Source: PHAA01 sp963665865
GTDB lineage: Bacteria > Bacillota > Syntrophomonadia > Syntrophomonadales > Syntrophomonadaceae
Direction: 5' to 3'
NCBI GenBank assembly: GCA_963665865.2
Contig: CAXXWF010000001.1
Location: 992,001-1,056,000, forward strand
DNA: 64,000 bases
Below the pieces are notes generated by a model. It was not told the DNA's origin. It saw only the letters and a program-made list of their open reading frames with translations, and searched no databases. Position 1 is the first letter of the stretch; every line of letters starts with the position of its first letter. Below are positions 26,660 through 35,464 of this stretch, one piece after another. The translations under genes were made by a program, and so were the position numbers.

Positions 26660-27493
26660 TCAGCAGTCATTGTCATGACTGCTGTAGCCTTTTTCCTGTG
26701 CCAGCATATCAAGGTATACTGTCTCAACATTGGCAATAAACAGATCTGTTTTAACGCCTTTCTGACGTTCATCGAAAGTCTTCAGGTATCCCCTGCATAC
26801 GTCACATGTATATAACTGATAGGCTGGATTGTCTTCTACCATGATATATTGTATCGTTTGCGGATTATCATTGCCGCAGTGAACACAGTAAATAGCGCGG
26901 ACTTCCCATTCCGTGAAGCAACGGTCACAAAACATAAATCTATGCCCATCTGCGGCCCTTAGACGGCTAAAGTGCGATTTACTGCCGCAAAAGGGACAAA
27001 ATGTAGCGAGATTCCAGGAGCGAAACTCATCTTCAGCAATTTTAGTATAAAAGGGTTCAGCCCAAAGCCGAAGGAATGGACGTAAGGCATGATCAACCGT
27101 AAAAATGAGCAGTTCAGGCGGTATTTCTAAAAGAGCCGAGGTTTCGCCAAAATACTGCTGATCTTCTTCCAACAATTTTAGAGGTAGAATACTGAAGTCC
27201 AGCATATCAAGCTTAGCTAATATCCCATCCAGGACCCCTATTATCTCAGGGCGCTGATCCTTGAGCAGCAGCAGTAAATCCTGGTAGAGATTTTTAAACT
27301 GATCTGCATCCAGGGGAAAATCCACTGATTGTAATATTGGTTTATTGGTGCCGGCCAATATTTTTTGTATGTCAATTTCGGCCGGCGAGTAAGTCTTTTT
27401 CATTTTCATTTGCTGCTGATTTTGCCATGTCTCCAGATTCTTATAAAAATCTATATAACCATCCGGGAGACTTACGGGAACCTGCTTTTTCAT
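26660..27493 (-). CDS. fdhE: Formate dehydrogenase accessory protein FdhE
   Basis: A 277-residue cytoplasmic protein with four CxxC-type pairs in its C-terminal half (CPFCGS, CDRCF, CVHCGN and CDVCRG), the FdhE zinc/iron ribbon pattern. FdhE proteins are needed for maturation of Tat-exported formate dehydrogenases and bind the catalytic subunit. It is the last gene of the locus 3 operon, after the three structural genes, with ribosome site AAAGGGGTG before its ATG. The IS element was inserted about 30 bases beyond its stop, so the gene itself looks intact. Confidence 0.92.
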   Translation of the reverse strand: MKKQVPVSLPDGYIDFYKNLETWQNQQQMKMKKTYSPAEIDIQKILAGTNKPILQSVDFPLDADQFKNLYQDLLLLLKDQRPEIIGVLDGILAKLDMLDFSILPLKLLEEDQQYFGETSALLEIPPELLIFTVDHALRPFLRLWAEPFYTKIAEDEFRSWNLATFCPFCGSKSHFSRLRAADGHRFMFCDRCFTEWEVRAIYCVHCGNDNPQTIQYIMVEDNPAYQLYTCDVCRGYLKTFDERQKGVKTDLFIANVETVYLDMLAQEKGYSSHDNDC

Positions 27494-27515
27494 AGTATTA
27501 GCACCCCTTTAAATA

Positions 27516-27541
27516 AACAAGGGGAGTAAACTCCCCTTGTT
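27516..27541 (-). terminator. Hairpin between the gamma subunit gene and fdhE
   Basis: A perfect 12-bp inverted repeat AACAAGGGGAGT / ACTCCCCTTGTT with a 2-base loop, without a T-run on the minus strand. It may dampen read-through into fdhE or protect the upstream mRNA. Confidence 0.55.
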
Positions 27542-27565
27542 GTAAATTATGCGTTTGTACAAGAA

Positions 27566-28249
27566 TTATTCAGCTTCGGTTTTATCACCATAGGTTTCTT
27601 TGTACCAGATTGCATGGTGATGCTGGGCCCAATCAGCACGGACGGTACCTTTCCACATTCCCCAGAAGGATTCTCCTGAACCAGGATGGAAAGAACCTAG
27701 ATAACCGTGCATACAAACCATAACAGTTGAGAATATCATGGCCAAATCGTGCACTGGATAAGCAAATCTTACCAAGCCAGCCGGGAAGATGGAGGGGAAC
27801 CACATGATATATCCGCTCAAAACCAGCAGTATTACCATAGTGGGAGTTACCATCGAGTTGCCCTTTTCACCGCCATTGAACCTCGTTTGTGGGGGGACTT
27901 TAACTGGAAAACCCAGGAACTCAAACGGAAAAATCATAAGAAACTTGATGTCATTAACTCCAAAACGGAGTAGATCCTTGATCCAGGCTATTAAGCCCTT
28001 GAATCCAAAAACTGTTCCAAAGACTAACATAAGGGTCATGCCGACCGCGGCGATACGGTGAACCAGACCAGCTCCCCGATATCCTCCGAAAATGGCGGCC
28101 AGCCAGTCAACCCCACCCAGAAATAGAGCGAGACCGGTAAAGAGACATAACAGAAAGGTCACGGTATGACCCCAATGGGTGATCCGAGCCACGGAATTAA
28201 ATCTTTCTACACGTTTAACATCATCACGATATTCAGGAATCCATTGCAT
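27566..28249 (-). CDS. fdnI: Formate dehydrogenase gamma subunit, cytochrome b
   Basis: A 227-residue membrane protein with four hydrophobic segments (about 30-50, 65-85, 130-152 and 168-190) and histidines at their edges (RITHWGH, VHRIAAVG, VHDLAM and MHGYLGS) suited to bind two b-type haems. FdnI-type subunits take electrons from the beta subunit and reduce quinone or another membrane acceptor. Its start ATG overlaps the stop of the beta gene by one base (TAATG). It anchors the extracytoplasmic enzyme to the membrane. Confidence 0.93.
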   Translation of the reverse strand: MQWIPEYRDDVKRVERFNSVARITHWGHTVTFLLCLFTGLALFLGGVDWLAAIFGGYRGAGLVHRIAAVGMTLMLVFGTVFGFKGLIAWIKDLLRFGVNDIKFLMIFPFEFLGFPVKVPPQTRFNGGEKGNSMVTPTMVILLVLSGYIMWFPSIFPAGLVRFAYPVHDLAMIFSTVMVCMHGYLGSFHPGSGESFWGMWKGTVRADWAQHHHAIWYKETYGDKTEAE

Positions 28250-29055
28250 TACTCATGACCTCCTTTCGCATGGTCTCCACCTTTGTTGGCTAAGAGCCTG
28301 GTGGTTACGAAGCTTATGGCCGATCCTGCCAAAGCTATCGGTATAAGCCAACCCGCATAGGGTTGAACCCAATCTTGCCATACCCAGGTATTAGCTGATA
28401 TTTTAGGATCAACTGGCAGATTGAATTTATCAGGTGTATCAGTAAGGATATAAATCTTATTTGTCCCTGTGCCTAGTTCCAGCTTGCCGTAAATGGTAGC
28501 GCGGGGGAAACCATTGGCACGGAGGAATTTTACTCTTTCTTCCGCGGTCTGTAACAATTCATCCCGGTAGCCAAAAGTCAGGGCACCGCTGGGACAAGTT
28601 CTGACACAAGCCGGCTTTAGACCCTCTTCGACCCGCTCCTTACACAGGGTACATTTAGTGACGGTATCAGTTCTCTTGCGGTACTTGGGTATGCCGAAAG
28701 GACAGGCATAGGTGCAATACTGGCAGCCAATACACTTGTCTTCATCATGAACCGTGGCACCCCATTCACTTTTGGTGTAAGCATTCTTGGGACATACTTT
28801 CATACATTCAGGATCTATGCAGTGCATGCACTGCCATTTCAAGAAGTTCCAGCGTACACCATCCACCGGATCTTCATGCTCCATGAAGCGGATAAGAGTA
28901 TAGGTATTGCCATTAGTATCTTCATGGGTGGCATAATTGCCCTTAAAGGGCTCCATTACGGCCGGGAGTTGATTGGAATCCTTACAGGCCACCAAACATC
29001 CGCGGCAGGCTGTACATTTACTTACATCATATAAATTCGTCATTAATCTTGCCAT
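28249..29055 (-). CDS. fdnH: Formate dehydrogenase beta subunit, four 4Fe-4S clusters
   Basis: A 268-residue electron-transfer subunit. Four ferredoxin-type cysteine motifs follow in order: CTACRGCLVACK, CMHCIDPECMKVCP, CIGCQYCTYACP and CTLCKERVEEG with CVRTCPSGAL. A C-terminal hydrophobic helix (WLIPIALAGSAISFVTTRLL) anchors it. It links the FdnG active site to the cytochrome b subunit. I start at ATG 29055, where AAGGAGG lies 8 bases upstream inside the end of fdnG; the frame could begin at 29079 but would overlap more. ATG 29043 is also possible. Confidence 0.93.
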   Translation of the reverse strand: MARLMTNLYDVSKCTACRGCLVACKDSNQLPAVMEPFKGNYATHEDTNGNTYTLIRFMEHEDPVDGVRWNFLKWQCMHCIDPECMKVCPKNAYTKSEWGATVHDEDKCIGCQYCTYACPFGIPKYRKRTDTVTKCTLCKERVEEGLKPACVRTCPSGALTFGYRDELLQTAEERVKFLRANGFPRATIYGKLELGTGTNKIYILTDTPDKFNLPVDPKISANTWVWQDWVQPYAGWLIPIALAGSAISFVTTRLLANKGGDHAKGGHE

Positions 29056-29057
29056 AC

Positions 29058-32000
29058 TTAAGCCCTCCTTATATCGCAAAGCCAGGCTTTGTATTCGGGA
29101 ATCATGGTGTTAGCATCGCCTACGTGCGGAGTCAGACGGTTGGCCGGATCTCCGGTAGCATAGCCCTTGAAACCATATTGCCAGATTGCCCCAACCATGT
29201 GGAGCTCTTTGCCATCAACAATATACGGTTTGATGCGTTTGGTTACACAGGCAACAGCTTCGATATCACCACGGGTGCTTGATACTATTACCTTCTCGCC
29301 ATTTCCAATGCCTCGCAGTTTGCCTAGTTCTTCACTAATTTCAACAAACATGTTAGGCATAAGTTCAGCCAACCAGGGCAGGTTACGGGTCAGGGCACCG
29401 GTCTGCCAGTGCTCGACTACACGGTAGGTTGTGCCAATAAATGGATATTGTTCAACCTTACCCTGCTTATCTGGTTCCCAAACCTTGGAAGCCGGGTTAA
29501 AGGGCTGGCTGTTCATTAGGTTCTCGACTGGACTTTCCCATGGCTCATAATGTTCGGGGAAGGGACCGTCCTTGAAAGAAGCCCGAGCCGCGAAGAAACA
29601 ACCTGTACCCTCAGGTCTCATGAGGAAAGGAACTGCCTTATCGGGTGGTGCAGTCTTGGTAGTATCGGGGACATCGTCACCCACCCAGCTGCCTACTACC
29701 TCCGGTTTTAATGGATCAGATATCTTGGCTGCATCCCAGCGAATCAAGACCCGGTCGTCATCACCCGGCCAAGGAGTAAGTCCATCCGGCTGGATAGCAC
29801 AACGATTGTAAATTATGCGGCGGTTAACCGGCCAACACCAACCCCAGTTGGAATATAATCCCAAACCTGTTTTGGAGTTGTCCTTGTTATCGCGATGCAT
29901 CGGTTTATAATCCAGGGAGCCATCAGCTTTGTTGGTCATCTGACCGCAGTAGATCCAGACTCCGCAAGCGGTACTACCGTCATCTTTAAGGTTGGCAAAT
30001 CCAGCGCTGATAACTTTTTTATCAGCTACTGTATAACCACTGACTTCATAGCCTACTTTAATGGCTTCCGGTTCTTCGCCTTCGCCATAACCCCAGGTCA
30101 AGTTCTTAATGGGCATGTCTTCAGGTCTGGCACTGTCCTTGTAAAGTTTCTTGACACCCTTGGCCATCTGATCGATGATCCATAGGTCTGATTTAGATTC
30201 GCCAACCGGTTCAGCGCCTTTCCAGCGATATTGAACCCAGCGCCCGGTTTGGGCGGCAGTACCTTCTTTTTCAAATACTGCAGCAGCCGGTAGGAAAAAT
30301 ACTTCGGTAGCAATATCTTTGGGGGTGCGTTTGGCGACCTTGTCATTCTTGGCGGCTCTTTCCCAGGCTTCATAAGTCCAGAACTCGGCAGTTTCATTCA
30401 GCCATAGATCACAGCTGACCATCCACTTCAAATTGCAGAGAGCGGTTTGCTCTTTGTTGGCATTGGGACCGCCCACTACTGGGTTAGAACCCATTACAAA
30501 CAAGCCGTCAATCTCTTTCTTGTACATAGCCTCAAACATGGAGATATGTGAGTAATTCTTAGCCGCGTCCCGCTTGGGGAAGTAGTCGTAAGCAAACTGG
30601 TTATCTGCAGTAGCCGCATCGCCCCACCAGGCTTTAAGGGTACTCACTACCCACTTGGAGGTGTTGACTTTAAACCCGGAATTAGGTACACCAGCCGTTA
30701 CGGCGGCCCGAAATTCTTCCAGGGTGGTTGCCGGCAGATTTGCTGCGCCCGGGGTAGCAGTCTTAAGGAAAGCGAGCAGGTTCTTGTTGGCGTTGGTCGG
30801 ACCACCGATGTAGCCCGGGAATTGGTCGAAAAGCAGGGCCATATCGGTGGCACCCTGAACGTTGTTTTCACCGCGCAACGCATTTATGCCTCCGCCGGGA
30901 CGACCCATGTTGCCCAGCAATAACTGTACATTGGTAAAAGATTTAACGTTCTGACTGCCAACGGTATGCTGGGTGATACCCATGGCATACATGATATTAC
31001 CGACTTTATTGGGTGCTCCGGTAGAGCAGAAGAGTTTCAGGACTTCAAGGTACTTATTCTTGGGTGTTCCCGTGATTTTGCAGACACTATCTATATCATA
31101 ACGAGAATAGTGTTTGGCCATCAATTGGAAAGCACACCGGGGATTAGCCAAAGTGGGATCTTTCAAAATGGTCGTACCATCTGCAGCATATTGATAATCC
31201 CAGGAAGTATTGGTGTAACTGCGTTTGGCAGCATCATATCCGGAGAAAAGTCCGTCTTTAAAATCAAACCCGTCTGCAATCAGATATGAAGCATTCGTAT
31301 AAGCCAAAACGTATTCCTTATGATAAAGATTATTCTGTATGATATAGTTTATCATTCCGCTCAGGAAGGCAATATCAGTTCCAGACCGCAGGGGAGCATA
31401 CAGGTCAGCTACTACGGAAGTACGAGTATATCTGGGATCAACATGAATAATCTTGGTTCCCCGTACACGCCGGCCTTCGCCCAGCCATTTCATTCCTATC
31501 GGATGATTTTCCGCCATATTACTGCCCATTATTAGGGCAACGTCGGCATTCTTTAAATCGACCATATGATTGGTCATGGCACCCCGGCCAAATGCTGGTG
31601 ACAAACCTGCCACCGTAGCGGAGTGTCAGATACGGGCCTGGGTTTCAAGATAGACTATTCCCATGGAACGAGCCAGTTTGCTCCACAGGTAGGCCTCCTC
31701 ATTATCCAGGCCGGAGCCTCCAACTGAGGCAATTTTTTCGGTACGGTTAACGATAATCTCACTGCCGTCAGCAATCTTTTCTTTATGAACAAAACTGCTG
31801 TCTCTGGTCTCCTTGATTCGCTCGGCAATTTTCTCTATCATCCATTCCCAATCTTTTTCCTCCCACTTATCGCTTCCTGGTGCCCGATAAAGAGGTTTCT
31901 GTACCCTTTTGGGGTTGATCATCTGTTTCCCGGTTTCCTCATCGTAAATCTCTCTAAGGTTGAACATTGCGGCGCCCTTGGCACAAGCTGCCCCACGGTT

Positions 32001-32255
32001 GATAGGATTATCAGGATCGCCCTCAACACTGAGAAGTTTAACAAACTGGCCGGCTGCGTCTCTTTCTGAATAAACGACCAGACCGCAGCCTGAAGCACAG
32101 TAGGGACAGATGGTTGGAACTGGTTTAATATTCTTGATCCTTAACTGCTTGGTGGCTGCGGCCGTTGAATCCAGATTAAATCCGAGATCCATAACAGCCA
32201 TGGCTGCTGCACTTGCACCGGTTACCTTGAAGAACTGTCTACGGGTAACCTTCAT
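29058..32255 (-). CDS. fdnG: Formate dehydrogenase alpha subunit FdnG, Tat-exported selenoprotein
   Basis: A 1065-residue catalytic subunit when TGA at 31626-31628 is read as selenocysteine (residue 210) in QARI-U-HSATVAGL; the frame is open on both sides. The N-terminus has a twin-arginine signal (TRRQFFK, residues 4-10, then an alanine-rich hydrophobic stretch), so the folded enzyme is exported. CPYCASGC binds the 4Fe-4S cluster, followed by the Mo/W-pterin domains. It is of the FdnG/FdoG type, unlike the NuoG-fused FdhA of loci 1 and 2. Together with FdnH and FdnI it oxidises formate, or forms it, on the outer face. A usual gene finder would split it near 31613-31626. Confidence 0.93.
31597..31628 (-). 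promoter_or_regulatory. Candidate bacterial SECIS element, fdnG
   Basis: On the minus strand, after UGA, GGTGG can pair with TCACC (with one G-U pair) around the loop CAGGTTTG. The loop GGU begins 18 bases after the UGA, as in locus 2. The stem is short, as is usual for bacterial SECIS hairpins. Confidence 0.6.
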
Positions 32256-32554
32256 ATAACTAACACTCTCCTTTCCCTTAATGAAATACCCCAGAAAGTA
32301 TCACTAACCTGGTATAATATTTTAAAAATTGACGAAATAATGTTTCAGAGAAGAAAATTTCGTTAATAAAAAAGCATTAAATTACCAGTGCCCTGTCATT
32401 GGATAGTGATATCTAGGCAAATCTATACATCCCCCAAATATTTACACCTCCGTGGGGGGATATAAACATATTTATTGCAGACCAATGACTTCGGCTTCCA
32501 AGTCTGTGATAGAAGAGGTACTCTAACAAAACAATTTAACCCTAGATAAACTAA

Positions 32555-32582
32555 AATGCCTCCAGCAAAGACTATAGGCATA
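32555..32582 (-). terminator. Expression-platform hairpin, riboswitch copy 3
   Basis: On the minus strand ATGCCT pairs with AGGCAT and is followed by TTTTAG. It is the counterpart of the 20365-20388 hairpin. Confidence 0.45.
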
Positions 32583-32635
32583 AAAAAACATTGCCAAAAA
32601 AGATGCCCAATAGAACTGTAACCAAGATATTAGCA

Positions 32636-32748
32636 ATCTCGGCTAAGCAATCATTCAGGCTCCTTTCCGCAATGGGAGGCTAGCCCGTTTCCAGGTTAAC
32701 CCAATGGTTTTTCATCATGGCCCAGCTGTAGATGAATAACTCGGAGCG
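32636..32748 (-). promoter_or_regulatory. Moco/Tuco-type riboswitch aptamer, copy 3
   Basis: The reverse complement reads CTCCGAG..., then CCTGGAAACGGGCTAGCCTC and CCATTGCGGAAAGGAGCC, almost the same as copy 2. It lies about 380 bases before fdnG on the same strand. Between it and fdnG (32256-32554) I see no gene. The shared flank with copy 2 extends upstream through noncoding DNA into an mtaD fragment. Confidence 0.85.
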
Positions 32749-32949
32749 ATTAAATTGTGTTGATAATAACTGTTATTAATTTGATATTTCAATATGGTTT
32801 ATTTAGAACCCGTTTTTCATACTGATTCAAGGTTATTGATTTTATACGCGACTACAGATAAATTATATTTTCAATGTATTCAATACTGACGAGCTTTCAT
32901 CCTCCCCCCTAAATTTTACTATGCTATACTGTTATAGTTGGCATAAATC

Positions 32950-33270
32950 CATGGAATATTACTTTTATCAAAAGTTGTAATGATCCGATCCTGCATAATT
33001 ATCTTACCATCAATAATAACGGCATTCACATCAGCCGCTTGTCCAGAATAAACAGATTGTCAATCAGATCATACCTAGGTATCATATGTGCTTGATTAAG
33101 TTTGCACAAGATAACATCTGCTTTTTCCCCTTCTGCTGAAAACAAGCATAAATTATTCTGAATGCCTGTATAGCTAAATTCGGTAGTTGACTGTTAGCAT
33201 CAGCAATATCTTGTAAACAGACATCAAAACCTGAATAAAGTCCTCTGACTCCATTCATAATTAACCCCTT
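32950..33270 (-). pseudogene. mtaD: Remnant of the 3' end of mtaD
   Basis: On the minus strand the text ADVILCKLNQAHMIPRYDLI matches ADIILCKLDQAHMIPRYDLI of intact mtaD (19717-19776). A one-base deletion shifts the frame before the part matching YSGQAADVDTVIIDGN, and nucleotide similarity continues to near the mtaD stop. Upstream (about 33150-33270) similarity is weaker, with a deletion. There is no start and no full domain, so it cannot encode a working enzyme. It lies upstream of riboswitch copy 3 just as intact mtaD lies upstream of copy 2. Confidence 0.8.
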
Positions 33271-33373
33271 AACCTCTTAAGGAATTGGTAAAACATGGCT
33301 GTCCCAAGCTGGCATTATTTATCAATTAGTCAAAGGATATAAGGAACTTATATCAAATTGAAACCTATAAAAA

Positions 33374-33408
33374 ATACCAATATTTCCATCCAAGAAACAT
33401 TGGTATTT
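33374..33408 (-). terminator. Terminator after the moeA-PBP gene
   Basis: On the minus strand AATACCAAT pairs with ATTGGTATT and is followed by TTTTAT, 30 bases after the stop of the gene at 33438. Confidence 0.75.
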
Positions 33409-33437
33409 TGGGAGCCACTCCAGAGTATCAGCAGAGC

Positions 33438-35351
33438 TCAGCGTTCATAAATTATCTGACCGGATAGATCTAATTCATACCCACCAGCCTGGGAGACCCG
33501 GTCATGGAATTCGGGGCTATGAATAGCTGCCAACAGAGCCTCAAGCTGTTGTTTGTTCAATAGATCCGGTAAAATACATAGATCATATCGTTCTACCTCA
33601 ATCGGAATGAAATCCAGATTCATAACCTTGGCACTGGCATAGATGGCCAGACCAGTATCGCAGGCATCATTCTTGATAGATGAGGCTATTGCCAAATGAG
33701 TATATTCCTCCCGATTATAGCCATTTATCAATTGCCAATCAATATTCTCCTGCTTAAGCAGGTAATCGAGCAGCAGTCTGGTACCAGCACCTTTTTGGCG
33801 ATTTATGTAACGGACATCTGATCTGGTTAGATCCTGTATGCCCTTAATATTCAAAGGATTGCCTTTCTTGACTACCAAACCCTGCTGGCGCTTGACTAAA
33901 TTTATTAGAAGCACTTTTTGACCAGGCAGATATTTATCCAGGTAACTCACATTATAATCACCAGTGTTATAATCAAGCAGGTGTATCCCTGCACAGTGGG
34001 TTTCTCGCCGATGCAGAGACATTATTCCTCCCATACTGCCAACATTGGTTGAAACTAAACGTATACCCTGCTCCTTCTGCAGGATATCGATAAGAAAATC
34101 GATAGACATATCATGACTGCCCAAGCATACCAAGGTATTTTCGATGACTTTAGGGGAGCGGCTCAGGGTTACTCGACAAAGGGAACCGGCCTCCAGGCCT
34201 TCACTTCCTCTGGGAATCAGCACTACTCCATCGGATTTCACCAGGATACTGCTCAAACCGGCGCCTCGGTTAAGAGGGTAGGCTATAGGATGGTCAGATA
34301 TTCTGGCAATGTTAACATTTATAAATTCGTCAATTCCTGAATGAGAGGGAAGTTTTCTAGCTATACTACATTCCATTATAATAGGATCGGGTAGTTGTTT
34401 AGCCATTTTCTTGTATAAAATAGGACGGGCGAAAAGGGTGAAAATAAGCTGAGCAGATATTGGATATCCGGGTACCCCAATAACCGGTTTATTATTAATT
34501 ATACCCAGGATGGCAGGTTTGCCCGGCCTTGTGGCCAAACCATGCACAATTAGGTGCCCTAGTTCCTGAATAATGGAGGACGTATAGTCTTCGCGTCCAG
34601 CGGAAGAACCGGAACATACAATAATCAGATCGGCAGTTCTTTCGGCTTCGACTACTGCCTGACGAATAAGGTCTTTATCATCAATAACAATACTATGACG
34701 TATTGGTTCGGCTCCCCATTCCTGGCAGAGGGCCGCCAACATACGACTATTAGATTCGACAATCTCTCCCGGAACCATGTTCTCATGTCCTGATTCAACT
34801 AATTCTGTACCGGTAGGGATAATAGCTACGACCGGCTTTTTAACTACTTGCAGCCTTTCGATTGAAGCAGTGCAAAAAGAGGCTAGTTCGTATGGCCCGA
34901 CGAGCGTAAGGCTGGGCACGATCATATCCTGTTCCACCAAGTCTTCGCCAACCGAGCGGATATGCTGCCACGGAACCGCAGCCTTAATTATCTGTACCTG
35001 ATCATCAATGAAGTTCACGTCTTCTATCATTATCACAGCATCGTATTCCGGCGGAATATAATCACCAGTATCCACCACCAGTATATTTTTTATAAGTATA
35101 GTTATTGGATTTACCTCAGTGGCATAGTAGGTGGCCTCAGCCTTTACCGCAATACCGTCCATGGCAGAAGCCATATAATGAGGAGAAGATCTGAGAGCCA
35201 AGACTGGTTCAGCAGTCCATCTGCCCAATGAACTAAGAACGTCAATTTCTTCGCTTTCCCACTCAAACCAATTGCAGTCATCGAGATGTTGCATAAATAA
35301 TGCGGATGCTTTTTCCAAAGGCATATTTTCTATATAAATGTTTCTAGTCAA
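33438..35351 (-). CDS. moeA: MoeA fused to a periplasmic-binding-protein-like domain
   Basis: A 637-residue protein. Residues 1 to about 405 are MoeA (molybdopterin molybdotransferase): ASAMDGIAVKAE, PTGTELVE and VCSGSSAGREDYT, then GVPGYPISAQL. The remaining 230 residues resemble the substrate-binding-protein / LysR-sensor fold (LVCLGSHDMSIDFL, RYINRQKGAGTRLLLDYLL, IASSIKNDACDTGLAIYASA). MoeA inserts Mo or W into adenylated molybdopterin in the cytoplasm; the C-terminal domain may bind or sense the oxyanion, which is inference. It is divergently arranged with a plain moeA at 35465 and sits next to locus 3, whose enzyme needs the cofactor. Confidence 0.92.
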   Translation of the reverse strand: MTRNIYIENMPLEKASALFMQHLDDCNWFEWESEEIDVLSSLGRWTAEPVLALRSSPHYMASAMDGIAVKAEATYYATEVNPITILIKNILVVDTGDYIPPEYDAVIMIEDVNFIDDQVQIIKAAVPWQHIRSVGEDLVEQDMIVPSLTLVGPYELASFCTASIERLQVVKKPVVAIIPTGTELVESGHENMVPGEIVESNSRMLAALCQEWGAEPIRHSIVIDDKDLIRQAVVEAERTADLIIVCSGSSAGREDYTSSIIQELGHLIVHGLATRPGKPAILGIINNKPVIGVPGYPISAQLIFTLFARPILYKKMAKQLPDPIIMECSIARKLPSHSGIDEFINVNIARISDHPIAYPLNRGAGLSSILVKSDGVVLIPRGSEGLEAGSLCRVTLSRSPKVIENTLVCLGSHDMSIDFLIDILQKEQGIRLVSTNVGSMGGIMSLHRRETHCAGIHLLDYNTGDYNVSYLDKYLPGQKVLLINLVKRQQGLVVKKGNPLNIKGIQDLTRSDVRYINRQKGAGTRLLLDYLLKQENIDWQLINGYNREEYTHLAIASSIKNDACDTGLAIYASAKVMNLDFIPIEVERYDLCILPDLLNKQQLEALLAAIHSPEFHDRVSQAGGYELDLSGQIIYER

Positions 35352-35464
35352 ATCTATTCCTCCTAAATAGTCGTCAACTTTAGATTTTTCATGAAGTTTG
35401 TATAATAACTCCGTTTAAGTATAATTGATATTAAAATAAAATGAAAACGGGATGGGAGGACACC

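Noticed and set aside
31613..31628. fdnG as two genes split at the TGA
   Set aside because: The codons between the two open stretches encode the conserved HSATV segment in the same frame; one selenoprotein explains both.
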